From WHSO01 sp963732875 (GTDB lineage Bacteria; Pseudomonadota; Alphaproteobacteria; SMXQ01): a stretch of DNA of 64,000 nucleotides. This document shows positions 48,958 through 58,729 of this stretch, in pieces. The position numbers and the translations under genes were made by a program. Under the pieces are notes generated by a model. The model was not told where the DNA came from and did not search any database. It saw only the letters and a program-made list of their open reading frames with translations. Within the stretch, counting starts at the first letter, position 1. Every line of letters starts with the position of its first letter. Where the stretch lies: assembly GCA_963732875.1 (NCBI GenBank), contig CAVTBD010000002.1, positions 806,001 to 870,000 on the forward strand, in the 5' to 3' direction.

Positions 48958-50047
48958 ATGAAGCGGAAACTTTTTCCGAGCGTGAGTTATGAAACTGTTC
49001 GCAGCGGTGCAGTCACGATGTTATTTGCCGGGACCGCCCTTGCGCTCATGGCGGCTACAGCGCGCGCCGATAGTGTCGCAGACTTCTATAAGGGTCGCAC
49101 GGTTCAGATCATCGTCTCCGCCGGTGCTGGTGGTGGATATGATCTTTATGCCCGCACGATTGCGCGCCACATGCCACAGCATATCCCAGGGGTTCCAGCA
49201 TTTGTCGTGAAGAACATGCAAGGAGGTGGTGGGATTATCGCCACCAATTTTCTATACAACGTCGCCCCTCGCGATGGATCTGTTCTCGGCGCCGTGATTA
49301 ACGCGGTTGCATTCCAGCCCCTTCTCGGTCGACCGGAAGCAAAATTTGATGCGAAGAAGTTCATATGGCTCGGGAGCGCCAATAGCGAAACTGGTACGAT
49401 ATTCGTCGACCAGAAATCATCGGTACGAAGCTTCGCCGACATTAGAAAGGAGGCGATCACGGTTGGTGCATCCGGCGCTGGATCATCTACAACGTTGTAC
49501 TATCGACTGCTGAACAAAGTTCTGGGAACGAAACTCAAGATCGTCCTTGGCTATAAGGGTTCCCAGGGCGGCTTCCTGGCGCTCGAGCGCGGTGAAATCG
49601 ACGGCTACTTCGCTTTTTGGTCGAAGTCTTAAAACGAGTTACGCAAGCCTGTTAAAGGGGGACAAAATCCGACTGATTGTGCAGATTGGCCTCGAAAAGG
49701 ATCCGGAACTCCCGAATGTCCCGCTTGCCCTCGATTTTGCGGACACAAAGGCTCAACGGCAGGCCATAGAACTCGCCGCCGCGCCACTCTCGATGGGCAG
49801 ACCGTATTTGGCGCCTCCTGGCATTCCGGAGGACAGAGCTAAAGCCCTACAAGCGGCCTTCATGGCCACAATGCACGATCCAAAGTTTATGGCGGAGGCA
49901 AAAAAGACCCACATGCTCCTCAGCGGCATAAAGTCTGGCGACCAAATTCTCGCTCTTATCAATCGAATGTACGAAACACCGAAGGACGTTGTTGCGACGG
50001 TTGCTGCTCTTTCTGTAACGAAGAAGAGAAAAAAGAGGAAAAAGTAG
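48958..50047 (+). pseudogene. Bug/TctC-family binding protein 7, frameshifted, basic C-terminal tail
   Basis: Signal peptide (about 1-38, ending ATARAD) and Bug core (IIVSAGAGGGYDLYARTI, HIPGVP, NMQGGGG) read to about 49615. There the runs TTTTT and, about 20 bases later, AAAA disturb the frame. Restoring both gives GYFAFLVEVLKTSYASLLKG, which has the same length as the paralogue at 51753 in this stretch. The second part ends VTKKRKKRKK, eight basic residues at 50021-50044. The start has AGGAGG upstream. The homopolymer location of both breaks leaves open a sequence error. Confidence 0.83.
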
Positions 50048-50195
50048 GCCCTTCCCCAGAGAGCAACTGGCGCCTAACGGGCCAAGGCTGCAAAACCTCC
50101 GTATGTCTTATTGTCGCGGAGCCATCAGCCATGACACGGGTTTTCATACCAAGAGCCGCATGGAATGCGTCGCTTCAAAGGAAGGGAGGTAAATC

Positions 50196-50870
50196 ATGGC
50201 CGTAATTTCACGCCTGGAGCCAACGCTGGGTCCGAACCATACCGCATTGGTACTTTTTGATACGCTGAACGGCTATCTTCATCCCAAGAATAACCTGGAA
50301 AAGGTCAAGTTCCTCAAGGAACATAAGATCATCTCCAACACCAAGCGCCTCCTAGCGGGCGCTCGCAGGGCAGGCCTAATTACCTTCTACCCGATGGGAT
50401 GGCATGCTGCTGATGGCTCCGACACGGTTTTGCGACTTTCGGACACGGACATGAACCTCAATCCAATTCGCGGCAAGACCGGGGCAATTGTACCGGGTAT
50501 CAAGGCTCATAGTAGGGATGCAGAGATCGCACCAGAGTTGAAACCTGCCAAAAGCGATGTCCTGATCCCCAAGCACCGTTGGAACGCATTTTTTGAGACA
50601 GACCTATTTCTTCACCTCAGAGTCCGTGGGATCGACACGATCGTGCTAGCCGGCGGCTCGACCGACGTAGGTATTGCAGCAACAGCTTATGGTGCCCGCG
50701 ACCTCGATCTCGGTCTCGTTGTTGTCCGAGATGCCTGTTATTCGATGCGAGGACCGAACAACGATTTCTTTATGGAACGTGTCTTCCCGCGCATGGGACG
50801 GGTTATGACCGTCGACCAGGCAGTCGAACTAATGGCAGTCGGTCTCAAGAAGCGTGTTGACCACAAGTAG
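50196..50870 (+). CDS. Isochorismatase-fold protein 2, lacking the catalytic cysteine
   Basis: This 224-residue protein has the isochorismatase-like layout: Asp in ALVLFDTLNGY, Lys in LIPKHRWNAFFETDL, and the helix motif AGGSTDVGIAATAYGARDL. The position normally held by the nucleophilic Cys is Gly. It is therefore the second isochorismatase-fold protein in the window without the nucleophile (see 8503, Ala). The start follows AAGGGAGGT. It sits between Bug gene 7 and a convergent dienelactone hydrolase gene. It may bind a small ligand rather than hydrolyse it, or use another residue. Confidence 0.75.
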   Translation: MAVISRLEPTLGPNHTALVLFDTLNGYLHPKNNLEKVKFLKEHKIISNTKRLLAGARRAGLITFYPMGWHAADGSDTVLRLSDTDMNLNPIRGKTGAIVPGIKAHSRDAEIAPELKPAKSDVLIPKHRWNAFFETDLFLHLRVRGIDTIVLAGGSTDVGIAATAYGARDLDLGLVVVRDACYSMRGPNNDFFMERVFPRMGRVMTVDQAVELMAVGLKKRVDHK

Positions 50871-50929
50871 CCTCGGTGGGTATTGGGCTTCCTCCTCCAG
50901 TTCGGGGATCCAGCGAGGGAACCCGAACA

Positions 50930-51739
50930 TCATGCCTGTCGACGCTTTGTAGTGAAGTCATAAGATTTGCTAAAATTGGCCGTATAACGCTGAATGCAAC
51001 GCGAACGATCGTAATCCGGGGAAAATACCTCACTGAGAAAATCGCGCTGGTCAACAAGAGCACGTTCCGCGATCTCCTTACGGTAGCGCCCGGGCATACT
51101 GTCATTAAGCCACCCATGCGGCGCATCCCGATAGACACGGATCGTGAAGGTTTTGCCGTTCCGCTCCAGCCCCGCCCGGAAACGATGGACGTCATCAAGA
51201 CTGATCAAATGATCATCTTCACCAAAGTGGCCGAGGACGGGACAATCTAGTTTGGCCATCAGATCCTCTAGCGCGACCGGGTACCGATCACTCACCTCGA
51301 ATTCCCGGGGTTGACCAGCTCCATACCACACAAGTGCCGCACTGATGGGGCGCGAAGATCCCAGCACGATCGGATGCCGACCGGTTTGGCATACCCCCAT
51401 CACGGCGACGCGCGAAGTGTCCGCTTGCGGAAGTTCCTTTACTGCGTCTATTGCCGCGTTCATATACCCAATGAACTCGGGATCCGTCATTTCATAACCG
51501 ACATCACCGCGATGAAGTGCCTCCTGATCAGGGTGTTTGTAAAAGCAGTCGGGCGCGACCGCGACATAACCATCGCATGCGAAACGCCTCGCTAGGTCAG
51601 CAAAATGCGCTTCGACATAGCCGTACCGTTCGTGCAAGACGACGATAACCGGCACCTTGACCGAAGAATTACCTGGGGCAGCGACAAACGCAGGTAAACC
51701 CCCGGCACACTTGATGCTTTTTGTGACGATGTCGGGCAC
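50930..51739 (-). CDS. Dienelactone hydrolase family protein
   Basis: This 269-residue alpha/beta hydrolase has the dienelactone hydrolase signature: a Glu-Arg in VVLHERYGYVEAH, nucleophile Cys in MGVCQTGRHP, Asp in HFGEDDHLIS and His in APHGWLND. The family opens the lactone ring in halogenated or protoanemonin-type aromatic breakdown, and also acts on other esters. The C-terminus is extended by about 25 residues beyond the usual end. The start is a GTG after GGGAGG. It ends an amidohydrolase-Bug-hydrolase run on the minus strand. Confidence 0.83.
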   Translation of the reverse strand: MPDIVTKSIKCAGGLPAFVAAPGNSSVKVPVIVVLHERYGYVEAHFADLARRFACDGYVAVAPDCFYKHPDQEALHRGDVGYEMTDPEFIGYMNAAIDAVKELPQADTSRVAVMGVCQTGRHPIVLGSSRPISAALVWYGAGQPREFEVSDRYPVALEDLMAKLDCPVLGHFGEDDHLISLDDVHRFRAGLERNGKTFTIRVYRDAPHGWLNDSMPGRYRKEIAERALVDQRDFLSEVFSPDYDRSRCIQRYTANFSKSYDFTTKRRQA

Positions 51740-51752
51740 CGTAAAGTCCTCC

Positions 51753-52832
51753 CTACTTCCTACTCTTCTTCTTGCGGCCGAGACCAGCCCGCGCTTTTAT
51801 GGCGCGCTCGGTGACTGCCGGAGAAATGGTAAGGGTCTTTTCCACGAATTTCTGGAGGGTCTCGCCCGATAGAGGCCCAAAGTCAACCATTTTGCGCCGC
51901 GCTACCTCATCCTTGAATTGCAAATCGTTAAGCATTTCGTCAAATGCCTTTCTCAAGGCAGCAATTCTATCGTGCGGGACCCCGGGTGGCGCTAATAGCG
52001 AACGCCCGAGTTCGGAGGTGCTAGCATATAGCGCGAGGATCTGCCTTTCCTCCTTTGTTCGACCTAGCGTTGCCATTGATGGCACCTGTGGCACTCCGGC
52101 GAAATGCATTTCCGTATTTCCAACAAGGACACGGATTTTCTTGTCGCGCATCCACTGCGTTTTCGAGATGAGAAGGTTGAATAATGTTGCGGTGGCGCCC
52201 TGGACTTCTCCGGACTCCATGGCCACGAGCCCCTCATTGGTCCCCTTGTAACCGAGAATGACCTTGAATTTCATGCCCGCCAGGCGATCGAGCAACGTCG
52301 GGATGAGGTTAGTCATGCCGGAAGGGCTCGTTGCGGCAAGAATCACCTGGTGGGCACGCACTTCCTGAATGCTCTTAACCGGTGCGGTGTGCCACACAAC
52401 AATGTATTGAACGACCGGCGCCAAACGGCCAATCCAGTTGAATTTCCGAGCATCGTAGCGAGCCGCCGGGTTCTTCAGAGCTTGTTCAAGTGCAAGCGTC
52501 TGATTCATCATCCCGATCGCCGTCCCGTCTCGCGGGGCTTCATGATAAAGATAGTTGGTCGCGTTCAAAGCGCCCGCACCGGGCATGTTACGCACGATGA
52601 TCCCGGGCTTCCCAGGAATATGCCGCCCCAAATGAGATGCCGCCAGTCGCGCGTATGTATCGAAGGAACTGGCTCCTGCAAATCCCACGACAAGGGAGAT
52701 GTGCTTGCCCTTATAGAAGTCCGCGACCAATTCTGCGGACGCGGAGGCGTATGCAGCAAAAGCGGCAAGAATACCGATGCCCTGGAAGACCCTATAAACG
52801 ATAGCCAAAACGTTGCCGAAACGGACCTGCAT
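51753..52832 (-). CDS. Bug/TctC-family binding protein 8, basic C-terminal tail
   Basis: This intact protein of about 359 residues has a Sec signal (about 1-30, ending SASAEL) and the Bug core (LVVGFAGASSFDTYARLA, HIPGKPGIIVRNMPGAGA, HEAPRDGTAIG). It groups with the 45697 and 48958 proteins. The C-terminus is GLGRKKKSRK, with tail codons AAG and AGG at 51756-51773 interrupted by one Ser. The start at 52832 follows GGGAGG. The dienelactone hydrolase gene starts 14 bases downstream, and the amidohydrolase gene is upstream on the same strand, the third amidohydrolase-Bug pair. Confidence 0.9.
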   Translation of the reverse strand: MQVRFGNVLAIVYRVFQGIGILAAFAAYASASAELVADFYKGKHISLVVGFAGASSFDTYARLAASHLGRHIPGKPGIIVRNMPGAGALNATNYLYHEAPRDGTAIGMMNQTLALEQALKNPAARYDARKFNWIGRLAPVVQYIVVWHTAPVKSIQEVRAHQVILAATSPSGMTNLIPTLLDRLAGMKFKVILGYKGTNEGLVAMESGEVQGATATLFNLLISKTQWMRDKKIRVLVGNTEMHFAGVPQVPSMATLGRTKEERQILALYASTSELGRSLLAPPGVPHDRIAALRKAFDEMLNDLQFKDEVARRKMVDFGPLSGETLQKFVEKTLTISPAVTERAIKARAGLGRKKKSRK

Positions 52833-52940
52833 TTGCCCCTCCCTGCTGCCCATGTCTAAGGATGCTCGACCCGTGCTCGCGCAGCGCCAAATGACACCGA
52901 TAGCCTTAACCTAGGTATCGATACGCTTCCTCTACCGCCT

Positions 52941-54000
52941 CTACCTACCTTCAATCATCAAACCGTAGAGCTTGGCAGGGTTATCCCCAAGAATCTTGTC
53001 CACGACCGCGCCGGGGACCTTATTTCCTGATTTCAAAAGGCGAAGCGCCTCGATTTCGGCCGAACTGTCGGAGTGCCCATAGTCTGTTCCGATTACCAAG
53101 TTGTCTTCGCCCGAGTAGGGCAAAATCATTGGCAGATCGTCCGTCACCTGGCAGGTGACATACATATTGTTTTCCTTCATGAAATTCTCAGGAAAGCGCT
53201 TCCCGCGTTTCCGGAAACGAACGGACAGGTCATTGAGGAGGTAGGGAATCCATTGCGCACTTGCCTCAACGAAAGCCCAACGCAGCCTTGGAAACATCGA
53301 GGGAATCCCATTGAACGCTAAGCAATGAAAAGCGCTTAGTATTGAAAGCTTGAATTGGCTAAATGGAGCATCCTCGAAGAAGTCATAAATCATGGTGCAA
53401 TTTATACCCGCATGGACGCACACTGGAAGATCGAGTTGCTCAGCGATTTCGTACAGCGGGAAGAAGTAGGGATCGGACAACTGTCGATCACACTCGAGGC
53501 CGTTGAGAAACACACCACACGCCCCGTTCTCTTTTGCTCGGTTCAGTTCCTCCCTTACGGTTGGCATATCAAGAAGCGGCGGTACTGCAATCCACCGTAG
53601 CCTGCCCGCACCGCCTTTCCAAATCTCTGCCAACCACCTGTTGTAGCTTTTCGCCAACGCGACACTTGTTCTTGGTTTTTGGCTAACAGGGCGAAGAAAA
53701 ATGGTCGGGTAAAGAACCTGCACGTCGATGTTGAGCTCGTCCATATGCTTGAGGCGTGCCTGGACGTCGGTCATCTCTCGCGAAATCTTGCGGCGTTTTC
53801 GAATTAAGATTGCTATCCCTCGCCAAAGTTCGGTTACCAATAAGCCAATGCTCTTTATGAAGTCCCCCATCCTTTGCGAGCTTGGTGTGGCCTTCAGTCT
53901 GTGTCAGTACCACTGGGGCAAGAGGTCGGTCCGCCTCGTCCATAAACTCGAAGGTCCGTGTGGTTTCAATGACGTGAGCATCCGCGTCGATCGTCAGCAT
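52941..54000 (-). pseudogene. Amidohydrolase-2 family protein (ACMSD-like) C, one frameshift
   Basis: The N-terminus LTIDADAHVIETTRTFEF and the remainder (RLKHMDELNIDVQVLYPTIF, LPVCVHAGINC and LVIGTDYGHSDSSAE) match the proteins at 28038 and 46829. The frame breaks near 53785 in a GAGAGA tract, where DFAR should run into EMTDVQARLKH; two bases appear to be missing. The reconstructed length is about 353 residues, as in its paralogues. The start at 54000 follows GGGGAGG. It is upstream of Bug gene 8 on the same strand. Confidence 0.8.
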
Positions 54001-54187
54001 CAGCTTCCTCCCCAATACCTTGGCAAGCTTTATTTTTAAGGCACCAAAGGTGCTTCAATTCTGTTCGGCCTCAAACTCATTCCGATCAATTTAAGTATAG
54101 CTTCAGGCGCTCGGAACGATACAATTATCCGTTCCAGCGTCATCGAATCTCCCGCATTTCACCTCAAGAACTTGCAGGCCGAAAAGG

Positions 54188-55054
54188 ATGAAACCCCAAG
54201 ACTACGGCCCCTTCCCTTATCGCCCGATCTGGGACAGACCTCGCCTTTCCTGGCCTGACGGGGCGCGGATCGCCTTGTGGGTCATACCTAACATCGAATT
54301 TTTCGGTCTCGATGCTCTGGTTTCGGGTCCGAACAGTACTGGGCCGAATGTGCCTGATTGGTCTGCCCGAGACTACGGCAACCGGGTGGGAGTATTCCGC
54401 TTGATGACAGCGATGGAACGCTTTGGGATCCGAGGCACAGTGGCGCTTAATGCCGACCTTTGTGGCAAGCATCCGGCAATTATCGAGCGAGCCATCGAAC
54501 TCGGGTGGGAATTCATGGGACATTGCGAGAGCAACACACGCCCGCTCAATCAGGTTCCGCCGGAAAGAGAGGCTGCCGTCATCGCCAACACGCTTGATAC
54601 AATTGAAAAGCATACCGGCCGGCGTCCTCGCGGGTGGCTTGGAGCGGGCCTTCAAGAAACGTGGAACACTTTGGATCATCTTCTCGAAGCAGGTGTCGAT
54701 TACGTCGCAGATTGGGTGAACGACGATCAACCGTATGTCATGACCGTAGAAGGGCGCGAACTAATATCTATCCCGTACACGCGCGAGCTTAATGATCGCA
54801 ACGTTATCGGACGGCTCAATCATTCGGCAGACCAATTCGAAAAGCAGATCCGTGACCAGTTTGATGTGTTCTATGACGAAGCGGCCGAATCGGGCCGTGT
54901 TATGGCAATCGCACTTCACCCCTATATAAGTGGTGTTCCCCACAGGATTCGTGCGCTCGAGCGCGCCTTCGATTATATCTGCTCACATGACGGCGTTTGG
55001 CGAGCGACAGGTAGTGAAATCGTTGATGGGTTTCGTTCTTCTAATCCGAAGTAA
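54188..55054 (+). CDS. Polysaccharide deacetylase/allantoinase-type (NodB-fold) hydrolase
   Basis: This 288-residue protein begins YGPFPYRPIWDRPRLSWPDG and continues IALWVIPNIEFF, GVFRLMTAMERFGIRGTVAL and WEFMGHCESNTRPL. These are typical of the metal-dependent NodB-fold branch that includes uric-acid-pathway allantoinase PuuE and other non-sugar amidohydrolases. HPYISGVPHRIRALE provides the late His. The protein lacks a signal peptide, so it acts in the cytoplasm, probably on a small amide rather than cell-wall sugar. It is divergent from amidohydrolase C and upstream of Bug gene 9. Confidence 0.8.
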   Translation: MKPQDYGPFPYRPIWDRPRLSWPDGARIALWVIPNIEFFGLDALVSGPNSTGPNVPDWSARDYGNRVGVFRLMTAMERFGIRGTVALNADLCGKHPAIIERAIELGWEFMGHCESNTRPLNQVPPEREAAVIANTLDTIEKHTGRRPRGWLGAGLQETWNTLDHLLEAGVDYVADWVNDDQPYVMTVEGRELISIPYTRELNDRNVIGRLNHSADQFEKQIRDQFDVFYDEAAESGRVMAIALHPYISGVPHRIRALERAFDYICSHDGVWRATGSEIVDGFRSSNPK

Positions 55055-55202
55055 GTGACGTGGAACGCTGCCAGTGTTGCTAATAACCACTGCATAAGGG
55101 CATAATTACTTACAGGAAGTGCGTCCTTGGTTTAGCGTCACGCTAAAGTCGACAGAGCGACGACGTGTTAAATGTAATTATAAAACCTAGGGAGGCGTCG
55201 CC

Positions 55203-56237
55203 ATGAAAAGGCAATATTTTATAGCTGCACGTGTCGTTTTGACCGTCGGTACGATGCTGATGCTGAGTGCACCATTCACCGGCGCACGGTCAGACGATTT
55301 CTACAAAAATCATAATATCAAATTCATTATCGGTACCGGTGTGGGAGGTAGCTACGATCGGGTAGCACGGCTGGTTGCGCTCCATATGGGTCATCATATT
55401 GCTGGCCAGCCTTCTATTATTTCGCAAAACATGCAGGGAGCGTCCAGCATCAAGGCCGCGAATTACGTCTATAACGTCGCGCCGCAGGATGGCTCGGTAA
55501 TTGCCATGGTCGTCCAGACCTCACCGCAAAATCAGCTTTTCCGCTTTCCCAATGTGAAATACGATTCTGCAAAATTTCAATGGATCGGCAACCCAAGTTC
55601 GTCAGTCATCGTGTTTGGTATTTGGCACACGTCCCCGGTTAAAAGCATTGATGACGCTAAACATCAGCAAGTTCTCTTTGGCGCCTCCAACATGAGAGGG
55701 GCCGATGGACTGTTGCCTACAGTGATTGACCATATTCTCGGAACCAAGTTTAAGGTAGTCACGGGGTACAAAGGGGGCGGAGCAGTGATGCTTGCCCTGC
55801 AACGCGGCGAAATCCTGGGCCGCGGCGGACTATCATGGGATGGCTGGAAAGCGTCGCGACCCGATTGGATCAAGGACCATAAGGTGAAATTCATCCTTCA
55901 GATCGGACTCACGCCTGACAAAGAGCTACCTCAAATCCCACTTGCCATTAACCTTGCTAAAACGGGTGAGGACCGTCAGGTCCTTAAGCTGTTCTCAACG
56001 GCTTCCGCGCTCGGCTATCCAATCCTGACAGGACAACACGTGCCGCAGGAGCGCGTCCATATCCTACGGCAGGCCTTCCACGAAACCATGAAAGACCCGG
56101 CTTTTCTGAAAGATGCAAGAAAGGAGAGGGTTCATATTGCACCGATGTATGGCGAAGAGTTACAGCAGGCTGTGGACGAACTCCTGCATTATCCTCCCGC
56201 TGTTGTTGCCAAAGCAAAGGCAGCGATGAAGCATTAA
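55203..56237 (+). CDS. Bug/TctC-family binding protein 9, without polybasic tail
   Basis: This 344-residue protein has a Sec signal (about 1-29, ending TGARSD) and the Bug core (FIIGTGVGGSYDRVARLV, HIAGQPSIISQNMQGASS, NVAPQDGSVIA). It belongs to the subgroup of the 1609 and 3190 proteins (GYKGG, DGWKASRPDWIKDHK). It ends AKAKAAMKH directly after the last helix and lacks the basic tail found on all eight others. The stop codon is 4 bases before the left end of an IS3-family element, which may have removed the tail. The start follows GGGAGG. Confidence 0.9.
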   Translation: MKRQYFIAARVVLTVGTMLMLSAPFTGARSDDFYKNHNIKFIIGTGVGGSYDRVARLVALHMGHHIAGQPSIISQNMQGASSIKAANYVYNVAPQDGSVIAMVVQTSPQNQLFRFPNVKYDSAKFQWIGNPSSSVIVFGIWHTSPVKSIDDAKHQQVLFGASNMRGADGLLPTVIDHILGTKFKVVTGYKGGGAVMLALQRGEILGRGGLSWDGWKASRPDWIKDHKVKFILQIGLTPDKELPQIPLAINLAKTGEDRQVLKLFSTASALGYPILTGQHVPQERVHILRQAFHETMKDPAFLKDARKERVHIAPMYGEELQQAVDELLHYPPAVVAKAKAAMKH

Positions 56238-56313
56238 ATAGTGTCCGTCGTCAGAATGAATGGAACAGTCGAGCCTGTTTTGTAACGGAGGCTCTGGCTC
56301 ACCCTTGTTGATG

Positions 56314-57298
56314 TTAAGCGGCTTGGCGCTGATGCGCCAAGCGTCGTTTTTCGAATGTACGTTTTCTGATCTTTCTCCTTCTCTTGATAATTGCCTGATC
56401 ACGGCGGAAGTAGACGTCGGCCGGGGTCAGGTTGCCGAGGCTTTCGTGGTAGCGGCGATGGTTGTAGTGCTCGACGAAGGCCCCGATACCGGCTTCGAGA
56501 TCGCCCGGCAGATAGTAGTTCTCGAGCAGGATGCGGTTCTTCAGGGTCTGATGCCAGCGCTCGATCTTGCCCTGGGTTTGGGGATGGTAGGGGGCGCCAC
56601 GGATATGGCCCATACCCTGGTCCCGAGCCAGTCCGCGAGATCGCCGGCGATGTAAGACGAGCCGTTGTCGCTCAGCAGCCGAGGCTTGTGGACGACCTCC
56701 GCCCGATCGCAGCCTGATGCTCGCAGGGCCAGCGTGCAGCGTGTCGGTCACGTCTTCGGCTCGCATAGTGGTGCACAGCTTCCAGGCGATGATGTAACGC
56801 GAGTAATCGTCGAGGATGGTCGACAGGTAGAACCAGCCCCAGCCGATGACCTTCAGGTAGGTGAAGTCGGTCTGCCACAGCTGGTTCGGCGCCGTGGTCT
56901 TGTCGCTGGAACTCATCGGCCGCCTTGATGACGATGAAGGCCGGGCTGGTGATCAGGTCATGAGCCTTGAGCAGGCGGTAGACACGACGCTTCCGAGACG
57001 AAGTAGCCCTTCGTATCGGTGAACGTCACCGCCAGCTCCCGGGGCGACAGCTCCGGCTCGTCCAGCGCCAGATCGACGATCTGGCCACGAACGTCATCCG
57101 GGATACGGTTCCACACCCGGCCGGGGCGCTGGCTGCGGTCTTCAAGCCCGGCTTCGGCCGACAGGCGCGATATCGGTCATACCAGCGGTAAAAGGTCGTC
57201 GATGGAATGCCCAGCTTGCCCAGCGTGCGACGGACCGGCAGGTGGGATCGCTCGACCAGGCGGATGATCTCCAGCTTCTCGGAGGCGGGATACCTCAT
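56314..57298 (-). pseudogene. IS3-family OrfB transposase, frameshifted
   Basis: The N-terminus (MRYPASEKLEIIRLVERSHL, IPSTTFYRWYDRYR) is in one frame. The catalytic core (LWQTDFTYLKVIGWGWFYL, LDDYSRYIIAWKL with the first Asp) and the C-terminus (GKIERWHQTLKNRILLENYY with the Glu, then HYNHRRYHESLGNLTP) share a second frame. The middle, with the DNG-type Asp, lies out of frame around 56640-56740. Several indels are needed to join the whole protein, so the copy is defective as sequenced. OrfB overlaps OrfA by an ATGA. Confidence 0.78.
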
Positions 57299-57651
57299 GC
57301 GCCGTCTCCCCCATCCCCGATCATGCTTTTTTTAAGCAGCCGGTTCTCCAGCATCTGTTCGGCAAGGGCCTCCTTGAGATCCTGCGTCTCGCGGCGCAGG
57401 TCCCTGACCTCGCCCGAGGACGCCTGACGCGCGGTATCGCCCGACAGCCGCTTCTTGCCGGCCTCAAGGAACTCCTTCGACCAGCTGTAATAAAGACTCT
57501 CGGCGATGCCCTCCCGGCGGCACAGCTCGGCGATGCTGTCCTCGCCGCGCAGGCCCGACAGCACGATCCGGATCTTCTCCTCAGCCGAATATTGCTTGCG
57601 CGTCTTGCGCCGGATATCCCGGACGGCCGCCTCGGCCGCCGGCATCTGCAT
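57295..57651 (-). CDS. IS3-family OrfA
   Basis: This protein of about 118 residues has an N-terminal helix-turn-helix (RKQYSAEEKIRIVLSGLRGE, CRREGIAESLYYSWSKEF) and a C-terminal leucine-zipper-like helix (LKEALAEQMLENRLLKKSM). OrfA binds the element ends and is usually fused to OrfB by frameshifting. An A7 run (minus strand, 57327-57333) at LLKK near the 3' end is a candidate slippage site. The stop overlaps the OrfB start. Confidence 0.78.
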   Translation of the reverse strand: MQMPAAEAAVRDIRRKTRKQYSAEEKIRIVLSGLRGEDSIAELCRREGIAESLYYSWSKEFLEAGKKRLSGDTARQASSGEVRDLRRETQDLKEALAEQMLENRLLKKSMIGDGGDGA

Positions 57652-57943
57652 TCATGGATTTCTGTCTCATCTTCGTTCCCTTCGGTCACTACGATGAGCC
57701 AGAAATCCTCCGTTACGCAATCACCTCAATCTGTCCCATGGGCGCTGATGTCAGACATGGTCTGCCAATACCGAGACCGCAATAACCTGAAGGCCGTTCC
57801 GTAATCCGTCAAATCGCGTCTTTACGCACACTGACCCTGCACTCTGCCATGGCGGATCAACGAAATTGAGTCAGGGCTGCCTCTCGTATGGAGATGGCGG
57901 GGCTCGACGCGAAAAACGCGCCCACCCCGCCACCTTAACCTCC

Positions 57944-58264
57944 TTAATCGGCCCGACAAGACTGGAGATACTGGCGCAGCATACGTGCGCCGCACGCGTA
58001 ACTGGTACGCCGACACGGGGCGCCGCACACCTCTTCGAGATACCTGTAAACCCATCCCGGCAAAACGTCAGTACAGTTCCACAGAAGGCCGCAGATGTCC
58101 CACAGGAGCACATGCTGGCCACGGAACTCGACCACGAGGTCCGGCATGCCCGACCTCCAATGCTCCACACTATCTAGGCTTTCGACGAAGGCATCGCGCA
58201 AATCGCCCGGTGCATGACCACCGCGGCTCGGCACATAAGATGAATTTTTCAGTAATGTAGTCAT
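57944..58264 (-). CDS. Uncharacterised 106-residue protein
   Basis: The start at 58264 follows a good GGAGAGAGG ribosome binding site. The sequence is rich in Trp and Cys, with a central stretch VLLWDICGLLWNCTDVLPGW and YRYLEEVCG. The W-N-C-T-D-x-L-P-G pattern looks conserved in type, but I cannot place the protein in a named family. No signal peptide or membrane segment is clear. It lies between the IS3 element and a helix-turn-helix protein gene, in the strip just left of the tRNA-His gene. Confidence 0.5.
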   Translation of the reverse strand: MTTLLKNSSYVPSRGGHAPGDLRDAFVESLDSVEHWRSGMPDLVVEFRGQHVLLWDICGLLWNCTDVLPGWVYRYLEEVCGAPCRRTSYACGARMLRQYLQSCRAD

Positions 58265-58304
58265 GGCCTCTCTCCATTAGAAACCCGCCGGCCAATCCGC
58301 CGGG

Positions 58305-58415
58305 TTAAAGGAGAGCGATCAATTTCCTACAGTCAGTTGCAGTCATCGGCCCAAGAACGGCCTCGATGGTGGCGTGTAACAATACCAGTTTAACCCAAAC
58401 AAGCGATTTATCCAT
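58305..58415 (-). CDS. Possible 36-residue small protein
   Basis: A short frame starts at an ATG (58415) with AGGA 4 bases upstream and ends 40 bases before the 106-residue gene. The peptide (MDKSLVWVKLVLLHATIEAV and onward) could form an amphipathic helix. A hairpin with AACCCG/CGGGTT arms (about 58279-58303) follows it. There is no similarity that I recognise, so this is tentative. Confidence 0.28.
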   Translation of the reverse strand: MDKSLVWVKLVLLHATIEAVLGPMTATDCRKLIALL

Positions 58416-58729
58416 ATCCTGCTCGCCGGGCAGGTCCACCTGACCGGCCGCTTCGGTGCGCGCCGACTTTCGGCCGGATTCGGAATTACCAGGGACCCCC
58501 GATGGGCCCCCGGGGGATCTCATGCAAGGCCGCTGACTTTCCGCTAACTCAGCATCACCTTGGCGCCAAAAATCCGCATTATTTCAGGTAGTTAAAACAA
58601 TAAGCAGTCAGACCCATGGTCTGGCGGCCTCCGGCTTTTTCTCCCTGCGCCGACGTGCAACACAGTGCGCCCTAACCTGAATTTGTCGCCGCAACGGCGA
58701 GGAGACCCTCTGCCTCGCCGGGCTGCGCC

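Larger units (their letters stand above)
56242..57757 (-). mobile_element. IS3-family insertion sequence
   Basis: The left end (TGTCCGTCGTCAGAATG, with GTAACGGAGG further in and then CTGGCTCA) matches the reverse complement of the right end (TGTCTGACATCAGCGCC, with GTAACGGAGG and then CTGGCTCA) over about 60 bases with mismatches. Between them lie the two overlapping transposase frames typical of IS3. The element is about 1.5 kb. No certain target duplication is seen. It inserted just downstream of Bug gene 9. Confidence 0.75.

Noticed and set aside
56314..57651. IS3 OrfA/OrfB frame change as gene decay
   Set aside because: The OrfA-OrfB overlap is the normal IS3 layout with an A7 run; only the extra breaks inside OrfB were counted as damage.
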